This document shows positions 16,176 through 24,681 of a stretch of DNA of 64,000 nt, piece after piece. A model generated the notes under the pieces. It was given only the letters and a program-made list of their open reading frames with translations. It had not been told where the DNA came from and did not search any database. This DNA is from JANQPD01 sp963715655. Its GTDB lineage: Bacteria; Bacteroidota; Bacteroidia; Flavobacteriales; Schleiferiaceae. The DNA lies in the NCBI GenBank assembly GCA_963715655.1, contig OY970262.1, positions 992,001 through 1,056,000 of the forward strand, given 5' to 3'. The position numbers and the translations under genes are program-made. Each line of letters opens with the position of its first letter. The stretch's first letter is position 1.

Positions 16176-17444
16176 TTGTTTTGCATACTAGACATAGAAT
16201 CATCAGGCGGTGCCTTTGGCAAAGAAAGCATCATAGAAATTGCACTTTTTAAGTACGATGGGGAAGAAGTTATAGACCAACTGATTAGTTTAGTACATAC
16301 CACACAGGCTATTCAGCCTTACGTTTCAAAAATTACCGGTATTACCAATAAAATGCTGGTGCGTGCGCCCCGCTTTCACGAAATAGCCAAGCGCATTGTG
16401 CACTTAACTGAAGGTTGCATTTTGGTGGGCCATAATGTACCTTTTGATTATAGAATGCTGCGCCAAGAATATAGCCAATTGGGGTATGAATTTGAGCGTA
16501 AAACACTAGATACTATAAAATTAGCGGAAGAGTTAATTCCCGGACTACCCGCCTATGGTTTAGATAAAATAACCAAAGAGCTCGGCATTTTTAACAGCGC
16601 AAAGCATAGAGCTGAAGGAGACGCACGCGCCACCTTAGAATTATTTAAAATTTTACAAGAAAAAGACCGTAAAAAGCAAATAGGTGTTTTAGGTCAAAGC
16701 GTGGTTGCTAACGATTATACTGATGATAAGGTAAATGATTTGCTGCGCAGCGTAAAGAAAAACCAAGGCGTTTTGTATTTGCATAATGCTGATGGAAAGC
16801 TTTTATACATAACTGCTACCGACAATGCCAAAGGAAGTTTAAACACCCTTTTGGTTGCAGATAATGAAAAAGCGAAACAATTACGAGCCGAAATAAGCAG
16901 CGTACGTTTAGAGGAAACAGGGAATTTGCTACTGGCAGATATTAAAAAACAGGAGGAGTTAAAACATGCAAAACCTGCGTTTAATAGTAAAACTAAAATT
17001 GATTTTCCTTTCGGGATATACGTAGATGCACGTAAAGAAAATCCATCTTTTACCGTAAAATTATTAACGGAAATGGGGAGTAAACGCCCGTTGTGTAAAG
17101 TAGAAAGTTTTAAAAAGGGCTTACGTATTTGCAGAAAGTTTAAGCGCTATTATACTACGCCTGAAAAACGTAATGAAATATTGACTCTGTTAAAGCAACT
17201 ACCTGCCGAAGCAATTTTTACTAGCAAGGGTAGAACTGCCGGAGAGTATTGCGCTTTTGTGTTGTTCGATAAGAAATTTAAAGGCTATTTATACTACAAT
17301 CTCAACCAACAGTTAAGTTCAGAAAGTATTCTTAAAGCTTCGGTAGCACCCATTACCGACCAAAAAACGGCTATTCAATGGCTAAAGCAAGCCATAATGC
17401 AGGGAGAAGTGAAGGTATTTGGTGCATTTAAGGCACAGAAGTAA
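16176..17444 (+). CDS. DEDDh exonuclease fused to a degenerate GIY-YIG-like domain
   Basis: 422 residues, starting at TTG 16176. No ATG exists in frame nearby, and the family normally starts one or two residues before the ILDIE motif, exactly as here. All DEDDh residues are present: D6, E8, D91 in HNVPFD, H144 and D149 in HRAEGDA, as in DnaQ-type 3'-5' exonucleases. After residue ~185 a segment aligns by eye with the UvrC-type GIY-YIG fold (GVLYLHNADGKLLYIT, ending KPAFN), but the usual catalytic Arg and Glu are not seen, so nuclease activity of that part is doubtful. Such fusions are common in Bacteroidota; a role in DNA repair or proofreading is likely, with substrate unknown. Confidence 0.82.
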   Translation: MFCILDIESSGGAFGKESIIEIALFKYDGEEVIDQLISLVHTTQAIQPYVSKITGITNKMLVRAPRFHEIAKRIVHLTEGCILVGHNVPFDYRMLRQEYSQLGYEFERKTLDTIKLAEELIPGLPAYGLDKITKELGIFNSAKHRAEGDARATLELFKILQEKDRKKQIGVLGQSVVANDYTDDKVNDLLRSVKKNQGVLYLHNADGKLLYITATDNAKGSLNTLLVADNEKAKQLRAEISSVRLEETGNLLLADIKKQEELKHAKPAFNSKTKIDFPFGIYVDARKENPSFTVKLLTEMGSKRPLCKVESFKKGLRICRKFKRYYTTPEKRNEILTLLKQLPAEAIFTSKGRTAGEYCAFVLFDKKFKGYLYYNLNQQLSSESILKASVAPITDQKTAIQWLKQAIMQGEVKVFGAFKAQK

Positions 17445-17517
17445 CGATGCTTTTAATTTCCAATACGCTGTAAATTAAAAAACACTTTTTATTTAGGTAG
17501 ATGTACATTGCCTAATT

Positions 17518-17535
17518 ACACCGAATGGTGTTTTT
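17518..17535 (+). terminator. weak terminator after the exonuclease gene
   Basis: ACACC-GAAT-GGTGT is a 5-bp stem with a T-run. A second short stem, AATGCA-TGG-TGCATT, with a T-run lies at 17573-17590. Both read as plus-strand stops between convergent genes. Confidence 0.4.
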
Positions 17536-17617
17536 AATCTCGCATAAATGCTCCTTAAATATCTATCAGCATAATGCATGGTGCATTTTTAATGCGGCAT
17601 TTTCACCGTAATTGATA

Positions 17618-18385
17618 TTATTGTTGAATGCCGGTTTCGGTTAAATAAACATCCAAAACGCGACTATCAATTTTCAGTTTTATCCATCCTAGCTTGTTGC
17701 TGCTTTTAAGCCTTACGCCTACGTATAGGTTCTCGTCAAGCGGAAGTACATCACAATCAATCACATGTGGGCTAAATAGTGAAAATAACGTGTCGCCAGC
17801 AGCATTATAATTTTGCCAAAAAGTATGGGTGAAATTTCTGTTTTTAATTAAAAAAGTATCTGTACTGAAATTGGAAGTAGGTTTAAGTACCTCTTGCGCG
17901 TAAAAAGGTTTTGGTAATAAACTTTTAGTTGTTTCAATTAATGTATCCAAATTAGATTTTTGGGTACAACGTATGGTTCGGGTAACAAATCGTTCCCAAA
18001 CATTATTGATGGAGTCAAATTTAAATACTACGTTAGAATTACGGTACAGGGATTGTTCTATTTCGCGCACCGCAATTTCTGTATCATTATTTAAAGTACT
18101 AAGTAAAACACTTAAACGGCCTCCACCGCCCATGCTGGAGTAAAATGTGTTTTCTAATTTTATATCCGCCACCCCGTTGTTGTCTATATCTAAAAGTATA
18201 GAGCCTCCAAAGCTCATGGAGTTTTTAATAATGGTGTCGTAAGAGGTGATTTTTACAGAAGCATCGTTGCCTAGAGTTACATCATTTGCCGTGTTCGTTG
18301 CAGCAGTGTCTTGCGTTGTTTCCTTTTTACAACCTATGGTTATGGTAAGAAATAGTAGCGATGTTAAAAATGCAAAGTGCTTCAT
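17618..18385 (-). CDS. hypothetical lipoprotein
   Basis: 255 residues with lipobox ITIGC and C19, followed by an Asp/Asn/Thr-rich linker. An acidic DIDNNGVADIK segment near residue 65 resembles a calcium-binding loop. The C-terminus (LGWIKLKIDSRVLDVYLTETG) resembles a tail seen on several Bacteroidota surface lipoproteins of unknown role. No enzyme family is recognised. It is probably monocistronic: the upstream gene ends far away and on the other strand. Confidence 0.65.
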   Translation of the reverse strand: MKHFAFLTSLLFLTITIGCKKETTQDTAATNTANDVTLGNDASVKITSYDTIIKNSMSFGGSILLDIDNNGVADIKLENTFYSSMGGGGRLSVLLSTLNNDTEIAVREIEQSLYRNSNVVFKFDSINNVWERFVTRTIRCTQKSNLDTLIETTKSLLPKPFYAQEVLKPTSNFSTDTFLIKNRNFTHTFWQNYNAAGDTLFSLFSPHVIDCDVLPLDENLYVGVRLKSSNKLGWIKLKIDSRVLDVYLTETGIQQ

Positions 18386-18504
18386 AAGGCTAATCTTTAA
18401 AACTATTTTTTTTTAAAAGTGCAACACACACATACACATTTAATTCTATTGGTTATGGGTTCTTAATTCCAAACGATTTACCAAAGTAAAACTATACTTT
18501 TTAA

Positions 18505-19113
18505 CTAAAACAACTCTATACCCAAGCCTAGCATAAACATGGTCGTTCGGCTGTCAGCCTGATAACTTTGACCATCAATAGTAACAGATTCTGCGTATTT
18601 GCTAAGCGCACCTTCATAGCGCACGTCTATACTAAAGCCTGCTAAATCTACTCCAAGGCTGGCTTGGTAGCCGAAAGTAGCATCTTTTAAACTCTTATTA
18701 AAGGCACCATCCGGTTTGCTAATGGCAAATGAAGCAACAGGGCCTACACCTAAACGAATGGGTCCAAGTTTAGCGCCAACAATAATCGGCACATCAAACC
18801 TGCTGTAATCAATTTCTAAGGTTTTTTCTGCTCCGCCATTATCAGTGTATTGCACTTCACTATTTTGAAAGGTATATAATAATTCCGGCCTTATAAAAAA
18901 TGTAGCAATAGAAACCTGACCATAAATACCGGCATGATACCCTAATTTGCGGTCGCCACTTTCAATAGATTGTACAGTGCCATTTGAGTTTTTAAACTCA
19001 CTTACGGCTATATCAAATAAGTTGGCACCAAGGCGTAATCCAAAATCTACTCCCTGTGCTTTTACCGTTAGGGTTACAAGAAATAAAGCGGTACCTAAAA
19101 TTAATTTTCTCAT
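18505..19113 (-). CDS. PorT-like outer-membrane beta-barrel protein
   Basis: 202 residues with a signal peptide (1-19, ending VKAQ). The mature protein starts GVDFGLRLGANL and shows about eight amphipathic strands, among them IRPELLYTFQ, LGPIRLGVGPVASFAI and TMFMLGLGIELF with a terminal Phe. This is the pattern of the OMP_b-brl_2/PorT-like family common in Bacteroidota. It lies only 12 bases after purC on the same strand, which may be read-through rather than functional linkage. The specific role is unknown. Confidence 0.75.
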   Translation of the reverse strand: MRKLILGTALFLVTLTVKAQGVDFGLRLGANLFDIAVSEFKNSNGTVQSIESGDRKLGYHAGIYGQVSIATFFIRPELLYTFQNSEVQYTDNGGAEKTLEIDYSRFDVPIIVGAKLGPIRLGVGPVASFAISKPDGAFNKSLKDATFGYQASLGVDLAGFSIDVRYEGALSKYAESVTIDGQSYQADSRTTMFMLGLGIELF

Positions 19114-19125
19114 TTTTAAAAAAGA

Positions 19126-20073
19126 TTATAGTGATAAATATTCGAGGATGTTTTTTTCAATACGTGTTTCAGATGCTTCTATGGATGCTTTTTCAAATGC
19201 TTTACCGGTAATTTTTTCGTACAATTCAATATAACGCTCGCTAATTTCTTCAATTAACGCGTCATTCATTTCCGGTATTTGCTGACCGTCTTTTCCTTGA
19301 AAATCATGCTCAATTAACCATTGGCGCACAAATTCTTTGCTCAGCTGCTTTTGTGGTAATCCATGTTCTACATTTTCATGATAGCCTTCTGCATAAAAAT
19401 AGCGGCTGCTGTCCGGTGTATGAATTTCATCAATAAGTACAATGGAACCATCGGCTGTTTTTCCAAATTCATATTTGGTATCCACCAAAAGAAGTCCTTG
19501 CTTTAACGCAAACTCCTGTCCGCGTGCAAAAAGTGCTTTAGTGTATTTTTCTAAAGCTAAGTAATCTGCTTCCTGCACAATTTGTTGCGCCAAAATTTCC
19601 TCCCTACTAATGTCTTCATCGTGCAAACCCATTTCTGCTTTTGTGGTGGGCGTAATTATAGGCTCAGTAAATGCTTCATTTTCACGCATTCCTTCCGGTA
19701 AAGTTATCCCGCAAAGGGTGCGTTTACCGCTTTTATACGTGCGCCAAGCGTGGCCGGTTAAAAAACCCCTGATAACCATTTCAACCTTAAACGGTTCTGC
19801 TTTCTGGCCAATAGTTACTTGTGGGTCAGGCGTTGCAATTTTCCAATTGGGTACAATATCTTCGGTAAGATTTAAAAACTGATTGGCTATTTGATTGAGC
19901 ACTTGCCCTTTAAAAGGAATGGCTTTTGGTAAAACCACATCAAAAGCTGAAAGCCTGTCGCTGGCCACCATTACAAGCAAATCATTTTTTAACGTATAAA
20001 CATCACGCACCTTGCCACGGTAAAAATGTGTTTGACCGGGCAGTTTCAAGTTTGTTTCTTTAAGCGCTTTCAT
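19126..20073 (-). CDS. purC: phosphoribosylaminoimidazole-succinocarboxamide (SAICAR) synthase
   Basis: 315 residues from ATG 20073; an earlier ATG at 20091 lies deeper inside phoH. PurC joins CAIR and aspartate with ATP to give SAICAR in purine synthesis. Signatures are YRGKVRDVY (nucleotide-binding loop), MVASDRLSAFDVVL, EMVIRGFLTGHAWR and LVDTKYEFG, with IDEIHTPDSSRY near the C-terminal third. The length fits the ~310-residue eukaryote/Bacteroidota-type form rather than the short ~240-residue bacterial form. The start overlaps phoH by 14 bases, implying co-translation. Another purine gene, purQ, is 14 kb away. Confidence 0.95.
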   Translation of the reverse strand: MKALKETNLKLPGQTHFYRGKVRDVYTLKNDLLVMVASDRLSAFDVVLPKAIPFKGQVLNQIANQFLNLTEDIVPNWKIATPDPQVTIGQKAEPFKVEMVIRGFLTGHAWRTYKSGKRTLCGITLPEGMRENEAFTEPIITPTTKAEMGLHDEDISREEILAQQIVQEADYLALEKYTKALFARGQEFALKQGLLLVDTKYEFGKTADGSIVLIDEIHTPDSSRYFYAEGYHENVEHGLPQKQLSKEFVRQWLIEHDFQGKDGQQIPEMNDALIEEISERYIELYEKITGKAFEKASIEASETRIEKNILEYLSL

Positions 20074-21016
20074 AATTTTCGTTTTTATCATAAGCTCTTA
20101 TAATTTCCTTTACCAAACGGTGGCGCATTACATCTTCTTCCTTTAAATGAATAAAAGCAATGCCTTTAATATTTTTCAAATAATTTACCGCTGAAAGTAG
20201 TCCACTGGCTTGCTTACGCGGAAGGTCAATCTGGCTTTGATCACCAGTTATAATAAATTTTGCATCGCCACCCATACGCGTTAAAAACATTTTCATTTGC
20301 GCGTTTGTGGTGTTTTGGGCTTCATCTAAAATTACAAAAGCACGGTCAAGCGTTCGGCCACGCATAAAGGCTAAAGGCGCAATTTGGATAGTACCACTTT
20401 CCAAATAAAAACTCAATTTTTCGGGTGGTATCATATCACGTAAAGCATCATAAAGAGGTTGCATATACGGGTCTAGTTTTTCTTTTAAATCTCCCGGAAG
20501 GAAACCCAAATTTTCACCTGCCTCCACCGCTGGGCGCGTAAGTATAATGCGCCTTATTTCTTTGTTTTTTAAAGCACGCACGGCCAAAGCTACCGCTGTA
20601 TATGTTTTACCCGTACCGGCAGGGCCAATAGCAAAAATCAAATCATTATCATCTACAGAATCTAATAATTTACGCTGATTTTTGGTGCGTGCTTTTATTG
20701 CATTTCCGTTGGTGCCAAAAAGAATTACATCTTTTTTAGCGGCTTCAGAAGTGGGTTCATTCATTTCATCCTTTAAAATCCGCTCAAGCTGATTTATGCT
20801 TAATGAATTGTACTTAGCCAAATGCGCTACAATTTCTTCAATTTTAATTTCAAAGTCAGCTATAAGTTGTTCCGGGCCATTTACTTTTACATTATGCCCT
20901 CGCGCTGTAATTTTCAGCTCGGGGAAATATGTTTTTATTAAGTTTAGGTAAGTATTGTTGCTCCCATAAATCTCGCGTGGGTCAACGTTTTCTAGTAATA
21001 GTGTTTTTTCTGTCAA
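20060..21016 (-). CDS. PhoH-like ATPase
   Basis: 318 residues. An N-terminal KH-like region is followed by a P-loop ATPase domain with Walker A GPAGTGKT at residues 131-138 and Walker B AFVILDEAQN. The GDQSQIDLP block is the PhoH family sensor motif. This is the PhoH/YbeZ-type layout; in other bacteria YbeZ works with YbeY in rRNA processing, but that partner is not in the window. It leads the phoH-purC unit, with only a loose minus-strand -7 match upstream. Confidence 0.92.
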   Translation of the reverse strand: MTEKTLLLENVDPREIYGSNNTYLNLIKTYFPELKITARGHNVKVNGPEQLIADFEIKIEEIVAHLAKYNSLSINQLERILKDEMNEPTSEAAKKDVILFGTNGNAIKARTKNQRKLLDSVDDNDLIFAIGPAGTGKTYTAVALAVRALKNKEIRRIILTRPAVEAGENLGFLPGDLKEKLDPYMQPLYDALRDMIPPEKLSFYLESGTIQIAPLAFMRGRTLDRAFVILDEAQNTTNAQMKMFLTRMGGDAKFIITGDQSQIDLPRKQASGLLSAVNYLKNIKGIAFIHLKEEDVMRHRLVKEIIRAYDKNENYESA

Positions 21017-21067
21017 GCTATTGTTATAAGATTTTTTTTACATGGCTTAAATGCACTTCAAAAGCCA

Positions 21068-21075
21068 TAATTTTG
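21068..21075 (+). promoter_or_regulatory. TAnnTTTG -7 box for the gld-containing run
   Basis: TAATTTTG lies 61 bases before the start at 21137, in the divergent gap with phoH. It probably starts the five-gene run 21137-25688. Confidence 0.5.
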
Positions 21076-21136
21076 GCACAAAGTAACAAATTTTTAAAGC
21101 CTACTTACATATAGTTATGAGTAAGTATAGCCTTTT

Positions 21137-21937
21137 ATGCAAATAATTACACTTACATCTGATTTTGGTTTAAAAGACTTTTATGCGGCAGCATTAAAAG
21201 GGCGCTTGTATAGTTTTGATGCTCAGGTGCGTTTGGTAGATATATCGCACCAAGTAACGGCTGCTAGCCCTTTAGAAGCTGCCTTTACTTTGCGTTATGC
21301 CTACCCAAATTTCCCAAAAGGAACGGTGCATTTAATAGCCGTGCAAGAGGTGGTAGCCAATGGAGTTTTGCTTGCCGCAGAAATGGATGGACACTATTTT
21401 TTGTGTGCTGATAATGGAATTTTAAGTTTGATAAACCCCGACCTTAAAATAAATAAGGTGGTGGCCATTGATTTTAGAGAAGATATTGAGAGCAAACTTT
21501 TTCCTAGTAGAGATGTGCTAGCTAAGGCTGCGGTGCATTTAGCCAAAGGTGGCGCCATAGGTTTGTTGGGTAGGGAGGTTAAAAATATGCAACAAAATAC
21601 TTCTTTCAAGCCACGTTTTACAGATGATAAGTCTAAAATTTTGGGCAGAGTAATTTATGTAGATAATTTTGGCAATTTGATTACCAACGTTAACAAGCCT
21701 TACTTTGCAGAATGCTGTGGCGATAGAACTTTTGAGATAACCTTGCCGCGCAGAAATAAAATTCACAAATTGGTACAGCAATATGCTGATGTGGAAGAAG
21801 GTGGCGTGTTAGCTCTTTTTAACGCGCACGGCTTATTAGAAATAGCAGTAAGTGGAGCAGGTAATTATACGTTTAACGGAGCCAATACGCTTTTGGGCGT
21901 TGGTTTAATGGATGATATAACGGTAACTTTTACATGA
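21137..21937 (+). CDS. SAM hydrolase / halogenase (DUF62) family protein lacking key residues
   Basis: 266 residues with the two-domain DUF62 layout. It starts IITLTSDFG, as the family does, and keeps the SRDVLAKAAVHLA block with the family His and the C-terminal GRVIYVDNFGNLITN strand. Characterised members hydrolyse S-adenosylmethionine to adenosine and methionine using an Asp-Arg-His triad. The usual VDPGVG...R segment reads AVQEVVANG here, so the Asp and Arg appear missing. A non-catalytic or altered role is inferred. It overlaps the next gene by four bases and opens the run leading to gldF and gldG. Confidence 0.82.
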   Translation: MQIITLTSDFGLKDFYAAALKGRLYSFDAQVRLVDISHQVTAASPLEAAFTLRYAYPNFPKGTVHLIAVQEVVANGVLLAAEMDGHYFLCADNGILSLINPDLKINKVVAIDFREDIESKLFPSRDVLAKAAVHLAKGGAIGLLGREVKNMQQNTSFKPRFTDDKSKILGRVIYVDNFGNLITNVNKPYFAECCGDRTFEITLPRRNKIHKLVQQYADVEEGGVLALFNAHGLLEIAVSGAGNYTFNGANTLLGVGLMDDITVTFT

Positions 21938-22230
21938 TAATACGCATAGTAAAAATGAGTTTTAATACAGAAAAGGTGCATGCCTTTTTAGAAAAATTTG
22001 AACAGCATAAAAATGATATTCGCAATTTTGAGGGTTGTGAATATTTAGAATTGTTGCATCAAATAGATAACCCAAACGTGTATTTTACACACAGTAAATG
22101 GCAAAGTGATGCCCATTTGCAAGCTTATAGAAATTCTGAATTATTTGCTAAAGTATGGGCGTTTACCAAAACAGGGTTTAATGATAAACCGCAAGCCTGG
22201 AGTTTAAGCACCTTAAAAGCGCTTACCTAA
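21934..22230 (+). CDS. antibiotic biosynthesis monooxygenase (ABM) domain protein
   Basis: 98 residues, one ferredoxin-like ABM domain. The pattern RNFEGCEYLELLHQIDNPNV then YFTHSKWQS and LQAYRNSELF matches small ABM/YgiN-type proteins, which act on quinones or similar aromatics or simply bind haem or small ligands. The start overlaps the preceding stop (ATGA at 21934-21937), and gldF begins two bases after its stop, so it is locked in the same transcript. Substrate unknown. A later ATG at 21955 is also possible. Confidence 0.75.
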   Translation: MIIRIVKMSFNTEKVHAFLEKFEQHKNDIRNFEGCEYLELLHQIDNPNVYFTHSKWQSDAHLQAYRNSELFAKVWAFTKTGFNDKPQAWSLSTLKALT

Positions 22231-22231
22231 T

Positions 22232-22963
22232 ATGTGGGCACTTACCCTTAAAGAATTACGCGGCTTTTTTGGCAACCTTACGGGATACGTGGTTATTGCC
22301 GTATATCTGCTTATAAACAGTTGTGTGCTGTGGCTGCTGCCCGGCACGTTTAATATTTTAGATGGTGGCTATGCTAGTATCGATAATCTTTTTATTATTT
22401 CTCCGTGGGTATTTATGTTTCTTATTCCTGCGCTTACCATGCGGCTTTTTGCCGATGAAAAAAAAGCGGGCACCATGGAATTACTTTTTACCAAACCCAT
22501 TACCGATTTTCAAATTGTGTGGGCCAAATATTTAGCAGGCCTCGTTTTAGTACTTTTTTCCGTGCTACCCACTATTGTATATTATATATCTGTGTATCAA
22601 TTAGGAAATCCAGCCGGTAATATTGATGCTGGCGGAACCGCAGGAAGTTACATTGGCCTATTTTTATTGGGAAGCAGTTATGTGGCCATAGGCGTATTTT
22701 CAAGCTCATTAACAGATAATCAAATTATTTCATTTTTACTAGCAGTGTTTCTTTGCTTTGTTTTTTACATTGGTTTTGAGCAAGTTGCTGATTTGTTACC
22801 CACTTCAGATTTTAATCTGTTAATTTTAAACTTAGGGATAAACGAACATTACAACTCGCTAAGCCGTGGCGTAATTGACACGCGCGATGTGCTTTATTTT
22901 GTTTCACTGATTGTATTATTTGCACTGGCCACGCGCTTGGTGCTGCAAAGCAGAAAGTGGTAA
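22232..22963 (+). CDS. gldF: gliding-motility ABC transporter permease GldF
   Basis: 243 residues with six predicted membrane helices in the ABC-2 permease layout. Motifs are LKELRGFFGNLTGYVVIAVY at the N-terminus, RLFADEKKAGTMELLFTKP after helix 2, and GVFSSSLTDNQIISF before helix 5, all GldF-like. With GldA (ATPase) and GldG it forms an ABC transporter needed for gliding in Flavobacterium. No gldA is in the window. Its TAA overlaps the gldG ATG by one base. Confidence 0.9.
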   Translation: MWALTLKELRGFFGNLTGYVVIAVYLLINSCVLWLLPGTFNILDGGYASIDNLFIISPWVFMFLIPALTMRLFADEKKAGTMELLFTKPITDFQIVWAKYLAGLVLVLFSVLPTIVYYISVYQLGNPAGNIDAGGTAGSYIGLFLLGSSYVAIGVFSSSLTDNQIISFLLAVFLCFVFYIGFEQVADLLPTSDFNLLILNLGINEHYNSLSRGVIDTRDVLYFVSLIVLFALATRLVLQSRKW

Positions 22964-24681
22964 TGAAAAATCAAAAATCAAAAGATATTTTTAGGTTTTT
23001 AGTAATAGTGGCTATACTGTTGCTCCTAAATGTAATTGTAAGCCTTAAGTTTTTTCGCTTCGATTTAACCTCCGAAGGGCGTTACAGTCTTTCTGACGCC
23101 ACGGTTACTTTACTAAAAAATTTAGATGAGCGCATTTATGTAAAAGTGTATTTAGAAGGTGAAGATTTGCCTTCCGGGTTTCAGCGTTTGCAGCGTGAAA
23201 CACAGCAAATGCTCAATGAATTGCGTGCGTTTCATTCTGATTTAGAATTTGAATTTATCAATCCGGCTGCTTCTGATGATGAAAAAACTAACAAGGAAGT
23301 AGCACAGCAATTACAGTTTAAAGGTCTGCGTCCAACCCGCGTAGAAGTTGGTGAAAAAACAGGAACCTCCACGCTTACCGTATATCCTGGTGCAATTATG
23401 ACGTTGGGTGATGATGAAGTAGCCATTCCACTTTTGGTGGAGCAAATGGGAACATCCGCGCAAGCGCAAATTAATGCTTCTGTGCAAAATTTGGAGTATG
23501 CTTTGGCTAACGGTATAAAACGACTTACCGCTACCTTAAAACCAAACGTTGCTTTTTTACAGGGGCATGGTGAGTTACCACCCAAATATGTAGGTGATTT
23601 TGCCCGCACGTTATCGGAAAATTACCAGATTAATAAGTTTGATTTGAGAAGTTTTAAGGTAGATAGCCTTACAGAGCAAATTAGTATTACCGATCAGCAG
23701 GTTCGTTTAAACCGCTTTGATTTGTTGATTTTGGCCAAACCTACCCAAGCTTTTTCTGATTTAGATAAGTATTTGCTAGACCAATATATAATGAATGGCG
23801 GTAAGGTAATTTGGTGTATTGATGCCGTAAATGCAGAAATTGACAGTTTAAGTAAAGCGCCACAATTTTTGGCTTTTCCAAGGATGGATCAATTGCGCTT
23901 AGATGATATGTTGTTTAAATATGGCACGCGTATTAATACCGATTTGGTGATGGATATGGTGGCAGCCGGTTTAAATGATCAAAAACAAGTAAAGCCTTGG
24001 TTTTATTGGCCATTGGTAATGTCGCAAGTAAATCATCCTATTGCTAAAGATATAAACGCGGTTAAGTTGGAGTTTGCCTCTTCTTTAGATACCATTATTG
24101 CGCCTGGCGTTAAAAAAACATTTTTGTTGCGCAGTTCGCCTTACGCACGTATTGCCCAAACCCCACACATGGTTTCTTTAAATGAATATTATAAAGAGCC
24201 GGATCCACGTCAGTACACCAAAAGCAATATTCCTATGGCGGTGCTTTTGGAAGGTACATTTCAATCGGTTTTTACCAATAGAATACAACCAACCGGTAGC
24301 GATGGAGCGCCAATAAAATTGAAAGAAAAAAGTACACCTACCCAAATGCTGGTGGTGGCCGATGGTGATATCATTAAAAATCAATTAAACATTATAAACC
24401 CAAATATTGAAAAAGGGATGCCTTTACCTTTGGGTTATGATCAATTTACCGGCACGCAATATGGCAATGGCGATTTTTTAATTAACGCGGTTGATTATAT
24501 GTTAGACGATTCAGAATTAATTTCTATCCGTTCGCGTGAGTTGAAAATTCGTTTGCTTGATGGCAATAAGTTGAAAGATGGAAAATTCTTTTGGCAATTA
24601 ATAAACACCTTAATTCCTGTGCTGGCACTTTTGCTGTTTGCATTGGTGTACACCTTTTTAAGAAAGAGAAAATATACATGA
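22963..24681 (+). CDS. gldG: gliding-motility ABC transporter auxiliary protein GldG
   Basis: 572 residues from ATG 22963, which overlaps the gldF stop (TAATG); a GTG six bases upstream is less likely. An N-terminal membrane helix (about 10-28) is followed by the GldG-type periplasmic domain (VSLKFFRFDLTSEGRYSLSD, then KVYLEGEDLPSGFQRLQRET). A central ABC_transp_aux-like region contains LQGHGELPPKYV, and a C-terminal helix lies at about 545-565. It is thought to be the accessory subunit of the GldAFG transporter. Its stop overlaps the DUF4340 start (ATGA). Confidence 0.9.
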   Translation: MKNQKSKDIFRFLVIVAILLLLNVIVSLKFFRFDLTSEGRYSLSDATVTLLKNLDERIYVKVYLEGEDLPSGFQRLQRETQQMLNELRAFHSDLEFEFINPAASDDEKTNKEVAQQLQFKGLRPTRVEVGEKTGTSTLTVYPGAIMTLGDDEVAIPLLVEQMGTSAQAQINASVQNLEYALANGIKRLTATLKPNVAFLQGHGELPPKYVGDFARTLSENYQINKFDLRSFKVDSLTEQISITDQQVRLNRFDLLILAKPTQAFSDLDKYLLDQYIMNGGKVIWCIDAVNAEIDSLSKAPQFLAFPRMDQLRLDDMLFKYGTRINTDLVMDMVAAGLNDQKQVKPWFYWPLVMSQVNHPIAKDINAVKLEFASSLDTIIAPGVKKTFLLRSSPYARIAQTPHMVSLNEYYKEPDPRQYTKSNIPMAVLLEGTFQSVFTNRIQPTGSDGAPIKLKEKSTPTQMLVVADGDIIKNQLNIINPNIEKGMPLPLGYDQFTGTQYGNGDFLINAVDYMLDDSELISIRSRELKIRLLDGNKLKDGKFFWQLINTLIPVLALLLFALVYTFLRKRKYT

